From a virus, in the IMG/VR virus record IMGVR_UViG_3300021963_007290, positions 38,867-102,866 of that record: a stretch of 64,000 bases of DNA. One strand, written 5' to 3'. This document shows positions 22,201-26,688 of this stretch, piece by piece. The notes under the pieces are model-generated. The model was given only the letters and a program-made list of their open reading frames with translations, was not told the origin of the DNA and searched no databases. The translations under genes were made by a program, and so were the position numbers. How positions within the stretch are numbered: the stretch's first letter is position 1; each line of letters opens with the position of its first letter.

Positions 22201-23022
22201 ATGGGACACGCAGTAGACGACTTATCAGCATCTCATCAGGTAACTTGTGGGGCTGGGTATCCATTCACATCCCTTCTTCTTGGACCTGCAAAAATTAGAG
22301 GATCAAGTTATATTGAAGGTCCATCAGTATTTGGTAATCCTAATATATGGCCAAATGTTTGGGCAACTGTAATGATTGGACCAAATACCAATTTAGATTC
22401 GCCACCAACATTTGCTCCAGGCGCCATGTGCTGGGGTGGTCCAGCAATTAACAATCCATATTCTTTAGCAACTATTGGAAACTCTGGTTTCTTTGGTAGT
22501 GTTGATGTTGCTGGAAATATGTGTACACAATTTAACGTTATTGCACAGGGAGAAGTTGTTTCCAGATGTGGTGCTCACATTCTTTCGTTAAAAAAGAATT
22601 TTGACATTACACATCCAACTAAAAGGGGTTGGAGATTGAGACATACTTGCCCAGAAGGACCAAGCAATGATGTTTATATTAGAGGGCAAGTTAGAAGTAA
22701 AGATTACATTGACCTCCCAGAATATTGGAAAGGTTTAGTTGATCATACAACCATTACAGTTAATCTTACTCCTATTGGTGCCCATCAAGATGTAATTGTA
22801 AAAAGAATTGGTGAAGATAAAGTTTATCTTCAATCGAAAGGAGGTATGCCAATTCATTGTTTTTATCATATTTACGGCGAAAGAAAAGATGGGGAAAGAT
22901 TAATTCCAGAATATCAAGGAGAAACTCCTGCAGATTATCCTGGAAATAATGAAGAGTACTCTATTGTTGGATGGAGTTACGATAAGAGAGAAAAAGATTT
23001 CACCAATTTAAGGAGAGCATAG
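22201..23022 (+). CDS. Virion structural protein, tandem paralogue 1
   Basis: A 273-residue protein. The N-terminal half is Gly/Pro/Asn-rich (PAKIRGSSYIEGPSVFGNPN) and resembles spike or tip proteins. The C-terminal half holds a domain with KKNFDITHPTKRGWRLRHTC, then EGPSNDVYIRGQ, IDLPEYWKGLVDHTTITVNL and TPIGAHQD. The same domain makes up most of the next gene. A related pattern (NFxIxHPxx...LxHxxxExPE...Y.G...LPxYF..L) is widespread at the ends of phage fibre proteins and in bacterial surface proteins; its function is not known to me. Strand and spacing place it in the gp5/spike operon, so a baseplate tip or short-fibre role is likely. Confidence 0.6.
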   Translation: MGHAVDDLSASHQVTCGAGYPFTSLLLGPAKIRGSSYIEGPSVFGNPNIWPNVWATVMIGPNTNLDSPPTFAPGAMCWGGPAINNPYSLATIGNSGFFGSVDVAGNMCTQFNVIAQGEVVSRCGAHILSLKKNFDITHPTKRGWRLRHTCPEGPSNDVYIRGQVRSKDYIDLPEYWKGLVDHTTITVNLTPIGAHQDVIVKRIGEDKVYLQSKGGMPIHCFYHIYGERKDGERLIPEYQGETPADYPGNNEEYSIVGWSYDKREKDFTNLRRA

Positions 23023-23024
23023 TC

Positions 23025-23651
23025 ATGTCATTTTCTTCAATGAGTCCAAGAACAGATGCAAAGGCTAATTGTAGACCTAAGCAACCATGGACTATTCCAT
23101 TTGGAAGTTGGGCAAAACCCCTCCTCCCTTATACTGGAGACGATAATTTAAAGTTTAATCCTTTTACGGGTTGTCCTTTATATTGGCACAATTATATGTA
23201 CGTTACAGACCTTAAATGGTCTGGTGGTATTTTGTCTGCAAAAGGACGTTTTTGGGATTCTAAAAAATCTTTTGATATTCCTCATCCAACAAAAGATGAG
23301 CATCGTTTAAGATACATTACCCTTGAAGGTCCAGATGCTGAGGTTTATTATCGAGGAACTTTAAAAGATAATTCCTACATTGAGCTTCCAGATTATTGGA
23401 AAGGTTTGGTAGATGAAGAAACTATTGGTGTGACTTTAACTCCAATTGGTGTCTATCAAGAATTATTTGTAGAAAGAATTGAATGGGGATCGAGAGTCAA
23501 GATTAAAAATAATGCTGGTGGTCCAATCCATTGCCATTATGTTGCCTATGGTATTAGAAAAGATACTCCTAAAAATATTCCAGAGTATCCAGGCTTGACA
23601 CCAGATGACTATCCAGGAGATAATAAAGAATATAATATTAATAGTATTTGA
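23025..23651 (+). CDS. Virion structural protein, tandem paralogue 2
   Basis: A 208-residue protein that starts two bases after its paralogue. From about residue 78 it shows KKSFDIPHPTKDEHRLRYIT, then EGPDAEVYYRGTL, IELPDYWKGLVDEETIGVTL and TPIGVYQELFVERI, matching the domain of the preceding gene almost block for block, including the closing GGPIHCHYVAYGIRKD and PEYPGLTPDDYPGDN. The N-terminal part differs (CRPKQPWTIPFGSWAKPLLP). The pair arose by duplication with exchange of the N-terminus, or diverged strongly there. The TGA stop overlaps the ATG of the oxygenase gene (TGATG), suggesting coupled translation. Confidence 0.6.
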   Translation: MSFSSMSPRTDAKANCRPKQPWTIPFGSWAKPLLPYTGDDNLKFNPFTGCPLYWHNYMYVTDLKWSGGILSAKGRFWDSKKSFDIPHPTKDEHRLRYITLEGPDAEVYYRGTLKDNSYIELPDYWKGLVDEETIGVTLTPIGVYQELFVERIEWGSRVKIKNNAGGPIHCHYVAYGIRKDTPKNIPEYPGLTPDDYPGDNKEYNINSI

Positions 23652-24328
23652 TGTATAAAGTTCATGAAATGTTTCCCCTGATTGTATATCAGGGTGAGGT
23701 TGAATGCCACCAAAAATTTAAAGAGGAACATTTAGATTCTCTGAGATCTTATTGGTTTGATGGATATCAAAATGAAAGTCCAGAATACTCTGGACGAATT
23801 TTCGCACATTTGAATTCGGAGTATAGTCCTTTCTATAAAGAACTTAGAACACACATTGACAACTATTTTCAATGTTTGAATATTGATCACACGAAATTAG
23901 ATTATCATATTATTAAATCTTGGGTTGGATATCATGCTAATGATGAAACCCCATCAATTAAACCACATACTCATAATGAATCCAATCTAAGTTTTGTTTA
24001 TTATTTGAAATCTGATGAAACTTCAGATAAACTTTGTATTGCACAGCAAGAAAATAAAAATGAATGCGTAGAGGACATTTTTCAAACGGCAATGCAGAGA
24101 AATTTAATTACGGGATATAACAAATACAACTGCAATTACTATACAGTTACTCCAATTGAAGGGACTGTCGTAATTTTTCCCAGCAATATTGGTCACTTCA
24201 CTCAAAAATTTACTGAAAGAAAGGATGAACGTATTGTAATTCCAGGTGATGTTAGGGTAACTTTGAAACGAGAGCATCCTGATTACCACCAAGGATCAAC
24301 GCATCCTTCTCAGTGGCTGGAACTTTAA
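23651..24328 (+). CDS. 2-oxoglutarate/Fe(II)-dependent oxygenase-like protein
   Basis: A 225-residue protein. I start it at the ATG at 23651, which overlaps the upstream TGA; a TTG one codon earlier is the only longer option. The fold signature is visible: IKPHTHNESNLSFVYYLK (H106 and H108 as metal-side residues), then a distal TVVIFPSNIGHFTQKF (H182), followed by DERIVIPGDVRV (R194, the likely 2-oxoglutarate anchor). This matches the small oxygenase family common in cyanophages. Substrate is unknown; host protein, nucleic acid or virion protein modification have all been suggested for such genes. The last 77 bases overlap the end of a glycosyltransferase-like gene on the other strand. It marks the start of an accessory island between two structural blocks. 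Confidence 0.78.
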   Translation: MYKVHEMFPLIVYQGEVECHQKFKEEHLDSLRSYWFDGYQNESPEYSGRIFAHLNSEYSPFYKELRTHIDNYFQCLNIDHTKLDYHIIKSWVGYHANDETPSIKPHTHNESNLSFVYYLKSDETSDKLCIAQQENKNECVEDIFQTAMQRNLITGYNKYNCNYYTVTPIEGTVVIFPSNIGHFTQKFTERKDERIVIPGDVRVTLKREHPDYHQGSTHPSQWLEL

Positions 24329-25046
24329 GCACTTGATCTGGGCAGGATTCTTCCCAGATCTTTCTGTATTCAGATGCCCACATTTCATTTCTATGCATCC
24401 AATCCATATCATAATCAAGTGATATGTGGTTGGATCCGATGTATCTATCAATATAAGATCGAATCAAAGTTTCTCCAAGAGAAATGTCTCCCCAATTATT
24501 ATTGTGCATTTCTTGTGCTTTTTCGTATAGTTTGAAATATTCTTTCATATAAGTTCCAGTTCCATATGCAAAATAATCAACATATGATTCTTCTACTTCA
24601 CATGGACCTGGATGAACTTTCCATGCAGGAATTACAATATCTTTATTTGATTTAATATTAAAATTTCTTATAGAAAAGTCACTTCTACATCTTATGACAA
24701 TATCATAATCTTCTGGATTAAATAAAAATAATCCCAGATAAACTGTGAACCATTGTTGTAAAATTCTATAGGACCATTCTCTTCCATTGATTTCAAGTCC
24801 ATTTTGTTTAAATTCAAAATCAGACAAATATTGTTTATCTTGAAATAGATGTCTTTTTGGTTTATACAGATCAATAACTCTTTTTGTGTCTATATTAACC
24901 ATTCCAGAACCTTTATAAAGTTCAGAATATTGATATGAACTTATAAATACGTCTGCATTATATTTGTCTATTATATTTTCTTTTGTATTTGGGAAGTGGG
25001 TTTCCCAGTTTCTCATGTACCCAGTAAGGACCAATGCGACTTTCAT
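24252..25046 (-). CDS. Glycosyltransferase-like protein (convergent, minus strand)
   Basis: A 264-residue protein when started at the ATG at 25044-25046 (MKVALVLTGYMRNW). An upstream extension in the same frame has atypical composition and would cross a strong plus-strand promoter, so I reject it. The opening strand (VALVLTG-x-x-R) and the later YDIVIRCRSDFSI match a glycosyltransferase-like family where a 'V-I-[RK]-x-R-x-D' element holds the nucleotide-sugar-binding acidic residue. The C-terminal part has WMHRNEMWASEYRKIW. It may modify phage or host surface glycans or virion proteins; it sits just before the fibre genes. It is convergent with the oxygenase gene and overlaps its end by 77 bases. 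It is the only minus-strand gene after gp4. Confidence 0.68.
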   Translation of the reverse strand: MKVALVLTGYMRNWETHFPNTKENIIDKYNADVFISSYQYSELYKGSGMVNIDTKRVIDLYKPKRHLFQDKQYLSDFEFKQNGLEINGREWSYRILQQWFTVYLGLFLFNPEDYDIVIRCRSDFSIRNFNIKSNKDIVIPAWKVHPGPCEVEESYVDYFAYGTGTYMKEYFKLYEKAQEMHNNNWGDISLGETLIRSYIDRYIGSNHISLDYDMDWMHRNEMWASEYRKIWEESCPDQVLKVPATEKDALILGGNQDALVSKLP

Positions 25047-25053
25047 GAGGGGC

Positions 25054-25082
25054 TTGACGACGGGCAGAGGGTGTAGTACAAT
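25054..25082 (+). promoter_or_regulatory. Host sigma70-type promoter P1 (small genes and tRNA cluster)
   Basis: TTGACG (25054-25059), a 17-base spacer, and TACAAT (25077-25082). This lies within the divergent gap after the glycosyltransferase start and 32 bases before the 54-residue gene. It is close to the bacterial consensus and unlike the phage late element, so expression before the late stage is likely. Confidence 0.68.
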
Positions 25083-25113
25083 ATGTAGGTACTCAACTGA
25101 CGGACCCCCCTCA

Positions 25114-25278
25114 ATGCAAGTGGATAGAGAAGTCAGCAATGATCTTGTCGCAATGCAAGAAGACGTAGCAGCGCATTTCACTCACGAAAATTTCCCCCTG
25201 AGTGGTGAAGCATACTGGACTATGGTAGAGTGTATTGCACATGCAAAGCTGAAACAAATTCAAGGTTTAATTGACTGA
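25114..25278 (+). CDS. Hypothetical protein (54 aa)
   Basis: I place the start at the ATG at 25114 because the longer frame in the same phase crosses the promoter and the minus-strand gene. The product is MQVDREVSNDLVAMQEDV followed by an amphipathic stretch and a C-terminal helix with MVECIAHAKLKQIQGLID. It contains two His and one Cys but no recognisable domain. No clear Shine-Dalgarno precedes the ATG. Its TGA overlaps the ATG of the next gene, so the two small genes look like a coupled pair driven by P1. Function unknown. Confidence 0.6.
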   Translation: MQVDREVSNDLVAMQEDVAAHFTHENFPLSGEAYWTMVECIAHAKLKQIQGLID

Positions 25279-25469
25279 TGGATTATAAAAGTTTAAAAGA
25301 AAACGCAGTAAAGACCACACCACAAAACGTAAAGGAAGCAAACGAAGCATTGTTTAATTGCAAAATGACTCTTCCTGCAGCAGCAAAGCATTGTGGTATG
25401 ACTCAAAAAGAAATGAAATTGACTTTCTTTGAATACTTAAAGTACAATCCTCCTACTTATTCGGATTGA
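25278..25469 (+). CDS. Hypothetical protein (63 aa), helix-turn-helix-like
   Basis: Starts on the last base of the preceding gene. The sequence MDYKSLKENAVKTTP is followed by a segment with MTLPAAAKHCGMTQKEMKLT and then FFEYLKYNPPTYSD. The 'A-A-A-K-H-C-G-M-T-Q-x-E-M' stretch has the spacing of a helix-turn-helix, as in small phage regulators, but this is a visual judgement. Being co-transcribed with the tRNA cluster from a host-type promoter fits an earlier-expressed accessory role. No further function can be assigned. Confidence 0.62.
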   Translation: MDYKSLKENAVKTTPQNVKEANEALFNCKMTLPAAAKHCGMTQKEMKLTFFEYLKYNPPTYSD

Positions 25470-25476
25470 ATTTACA

Positions 25477-25493
25477 TACTCGGTCTCCGAGTA
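25477..25493 (+). other. Short hairpin before the tRNA cluster
   Basis: TACTCGG and CCGAGTA form a perfect 7-bp stem with a 3-base TCT loop, between the 63-residue gene and the first tRNA. No U-run follows, so it does not look like a simple terminator; a processing or stabilising element for the tRNA precursor is possible. Confidence 0.5.
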
Positions 25494-25498
25494 CTCCT

Positions 25499-25574
25499 GC
25501 TCCTTTAGCTATCTGGTGAAAGCAATCGACTCATAATCGATCTCAGGTGGGTTCGATCCCCTCAAGGAGCACCA
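25499..25574 (+). tRNA. tRNA with CAU anticodon (elongator Met, or Ile2)
   Basis: Acceptor GCTCCTT pairs with AAGGAGC. The anticodon arm is ATCGA-CTCATAA-TCGAT, giving CAU at 25532-25534. The T loop is TTCGATC, with one mismatch in the T stem. The first pair is G-C, not the C-A mismatch of initiator tRNA, so it is not an initiator. Whether it is Met or a lysidine-modified Ile2 cannot be read by eye. ACCA is encoded at the 3' end and abuts the next tRNA directly. Confidence 0.85.
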
Positions 25575-25655
25575 GCCCCTGTGGTGAAACGGTAAACACA
25601 GTTGACTCAAAATCAACCGCCTACGGGTTTGTCAGTTCAAATCTGACCAGGGGCA
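25575..25655 (+). tRNA. tRNA-Leu (CAA)
   Basis: Acceptor GCCCCTG pairs with CAGGGGC. The anticodon arm GTTGA-CTCAAAA-TCAAC gives CAA. A long variable arm and the D-loop style GTGGTGAAACGGTAAACAC are typical of leucine tRNAs. The T arm is GTCAG-TTCAAAT-CTGAC. It begins on the base after the CCA of the preceding tRNA, with no spacer. It reads UUG. Confidence 0.92.
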
Positions 25656-25656
25656 C

Positions 25657-25685
25657 TTGACAATCCAAGCAAGAGCTGCTATGAT
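25657..25685 (+). promoter_or_regulatory. Host sigma70-type promoter P2 inside the tRNA cluster
   Basis: TTGACA (25657-25662), a 17-base spacer, TATGAT (25680-25685); -35 is a perfect match and -10 one base off. It lies between tRNA-Leu(CAA) and tRNA-Ile. An inverted repeat GACAATC / GATTGTC (25659-25665 and 25683-25689) overlaps both boxes and could be an operator-like dyad or an RNA hairpin from read-through transcription. Confidence 0.72.
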
Positions 25686-25702
25686 TGTCTTATACGAGAA
25701 AT

Positions 25703-25774
25703 GCTTCTGTTGCTTATTGGTTAAAGCCCTCTGCTTATAACGGAGTGAACGGGGTTCAATTCCCTGCAGAAGCA
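25703..25774 (+). tRNA. tRNA-Ile (UAU)
   Basis: Acceptor GCTTCTG pairs with CAGAAGC. The anticodon arm CTCTG-CTTATAA-CGGAG (with a T-G pair) gives UAU, reading the AUA codon. The T arm CGGGG-TTCAATT-CCCTG has one G-T pair. Discriminator A at 25774 is followed by CC but not a full CCA. AUA is usually a low-use codon in bacteria and frequent in this AT-rich phage. Confidence 0.9.
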
Positions 25775-25778
25775 CCTT

Positions 25779-25861
25779 GGGACGGTGGTGGAATCGGTAG
25801 ACACACCAGACTTAAAATCTGTCGGGCATTGCCTGTGGGGGTTCAAGTCCCCCTCGTCCTA
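25779..25861 (+). tRNA. tRNA-Leu (UAA)
   Basis: Acceptor GGGACGG pairs with TCGTCCT (G-T pairs at both ends). Anticodon loop CTTAAAA gives UAA. The D-arm pattern GTGGTGGAATCGGTAGACAC and the long variable arm are leucine features. The T arm is GGGGG-TTCAAGT-CCCCC. No CCA is encoded. The late promoter for the next gene begins two bases after the discriminator. Confidence 0.9.
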
Positions 25862-25862
25862 C

Positions 25863-25870
25863 TATAAATA
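25863..25870 (+). promoter_or_regulatory. T4-type late promoter
   Basis: Exact TATAAATA, 24 bases upstream of the ATG of the 94-residue gene. It starts two bases after tRNA-Leu(UAA), so the small gene can be switched on late independently of the tRNAs. Confidence 0.72.
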
Positions 25871-25894
25871 CTCAAAATAAGATCTAAGAATCTT

Positions 25895-26179
25895 ATGAAA
25901 TACCGAGTAAGTGCTTGTTTTTGTTGGTATGATCCACAAGAACCAGGATTAAGAAAATACGTTGTTAAAATGTATTTTATTGAAAATTATCCTTATACAT
26001 TCGATGATATTCCAGAGATATCTCTTTGGGATCCAACTTTAGAGATGGAAGCTAATAAATATAAAGTATTCACACCACATGATCTTTATATGGCTTCTTC
26101 ATATTTAATAGCAGAGGAAGCACATCCATGTTTATTTCCTATTGAAGTTGATTACCCAGATCTCGTTCCAAAAGATTAA
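25895..26179 (+). CDS. Hypothetical protein (94 aa)
   Basis: An acidic, aromatic-rich protein beginning MKYRVSACFCWYDPQEPGL. It continues with a strand-like YVVKMYFIENYPYTFDDIPE and ends in LFPIEVDYPDLVPKD. The Cys-x-Cys-Trp element near the start is notable. No known domain is recognised. It lies between two groups of tRNAs, with an exact late promoter upstream and a sigma70-type promoter just downstream of its stop. It may be a small accessory protein of the late stage. Confidence 0.65.
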   Translation: MKYRVSACFCWYDPQEPGLRKYVVKMYFIENYPYTFDDIPEISLWDPTLEMEANKYKVFTPHDLYMASSYLIAEEAHPCLFPIEVDYPDLVPKD

Positions 26180-26183
26180 GGAC

Positions 26184-26212
26184 TTGACAAAAACTCACAA
26201 GTGTCTTATAGT
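26184..26212 (+). promoter_or_regulatory. Host sigma70-type promoter P3 (Thr and Pro tRNAs)
   Basis: TTGACA (26184-26189), a 17-base spacer, TATAGT (26207-26212). It directs transcription into tRNA-Thr and tRNA-Pro and is separate from P1 and P2. An 8-base inverted repeat, GTGTCTTA (26201-26208) and TAAGACAC (26246-26253), flanks the -10 box and the start of the leader. Confidence 0.72.
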
Positions 26213-26220
26213 ATACAAGT

Positions 26221-26236
26221 AACTGAGAAATCAGTT
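26221..26236 (+). other. GNRA-tetraloop hairpin in the P3 leader
   Basis: AACTGA-GAAA-TCAGTT: a perfect 6-bp stem capped by a GAAA tetraloop, lying within a few bases of the expected start of P3 RNA (about 26218-26220). The rest of the leader to 26299 holds six G at 26256-26261 and six C at 26290-26295 that could pair. No coding frame is seen between 26180 and 26299. Confidence 0.55.
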
Positions 26237-26299
26237 GCAATCTCCTAAGACACAAGGGGGGAGTACAAAAGATCCAGTTTATACGGATGCCCCCCAATT

Positions 26300-26374
26300 G
26301 CCTCTTTAGCTCAGTGGTAGAGCAACGGTTTTGTAAACCGTTGGTCATCGGTTCAAATCCGATAGGGGGCTCCA
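26300..26374 (+). tRNA. tRNA-Thr (UGU)
   Basis: Acceptor GCCTCTT pairs with AGGGGGC using two G-T pairs. The anticodon arm ACGGT-TTTGTAA-ACCGT gives UGU (codon ACA). The T arm is ATCGG-TTCAAAT-CCGAT. Discriminator T is followed by an encoded CCA that abuts tRNA-Pro with no spacer. Confidence 0.93.
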
Positions 26375-26448
26375 CGGGATGTAGCTCAGTTTGGTAGAGC
26401 ACTCGCTTTGGGAGCGAGATGCCGTAGGTTCAAATCCTATCATCCCGA
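26375..26448 (+). tRNA. tRNA-Pro (UGG)
   Basis: Acceptor CGGGATG pairs with CATCCCG. The anticodon arm CTCGC-TTTGGGA-GCGAG gives UGG (codon CCA). The T arm is GTAGG-TTCAAAT-CCTAT. The C1-G72 pair is typical of bacterial proline tRNA. No CCA is encoded. Confidence 0.94.
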
Positions 26449-26467
26449 CTTATCAAACTATCGTCAA

Positions 26468-26626
26468 ATGAAAATTAATCTCTGGTATTGTAAAGATATG
26501 AACCTGTGGAGATGGTCTCTTATTGACGATAGAAGACCAATATGCAAACAAGAAACTGGTCAAAGAGAAGATCTTAGATTGGCAATGCAAGATATTGCCG
26601 ACACTGTAGAATATTTAATAAAGTAA
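26468..26626 (+). CDS. Hypothetical protein (52 aa)
   Basis: I start it at the ATG at 26468, beyond tRNA-Pro; a longer frame would run across the tRNA. The product is MKINLWYCKDMNLWRWSLID, then an acidic helix with LRLAMQDIADTVEYLIK. It is Trp-rich at the N-terminus and looks like a small two-strand plus helix protein. No domain is recognised. It is probably transcribed with the tRNAs from P3. A late element lies 26 bases after its stop for the next gene. Confidence 0.6.
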   Translation: MKINLWYCKDMNLWRWSLIDDRRPICKQETGQREDLRLAMQDIADTVEYLIK

Positions 26627-26651
26627 AAATAACTTTCTATTTTATTTTCGA

Positions 26652-26659
26652 CTAAATAA
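26652..26659 (+). promoter_or_regulatory. Late promoter (variant CTAAATAA)
   Basis: CTAAATAA, 30 bases upstream of the ATG at 26689, in the only spacer before the first giant fibre gene. It differs by one base from the ATAAATA core seen elsewhere in the window; this variant fits the loose late consensus of cyanophages. Confidence 0.55.
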
Positions 26660-26688
26660 TCAGTAACGAAAACAAGTACGTTAATAAA

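Noticed and set aside
24964-25113. N-terminal extension of the 54-residue gene
   Set aside because: It overlaps the opposite-strand gene and P1; the sequence before the ATG at 25114 has no coding character.
25047-25181. 45-residue N-terminal extension of the glycosyltransferase-like gene
   Set aside because: It would cross promoter P1 and the start of the next gene. The conserved fold begins exactly at the internal ATG (MKVALVLTG).
25685-25867. 60-residue frame across tRNA-Ile and tRNA-Leu(UAA)
   Set aside because: It is fully explained by two well-formed tRNAs; the frame has no ribosome-binding site.
26139-26402. 87-residue minus-strand frame over tRNA-Thr and P3
   Set aside because: It is antisense to a tRNA and promoter, with no support as a gene.
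26408-26467. Start of the 72-residue frame inside tRNA-Pro
   Set aside because: The first 20 codons are tRNA-Pro sequence. The internal ATG at 26468 is the sensible start.
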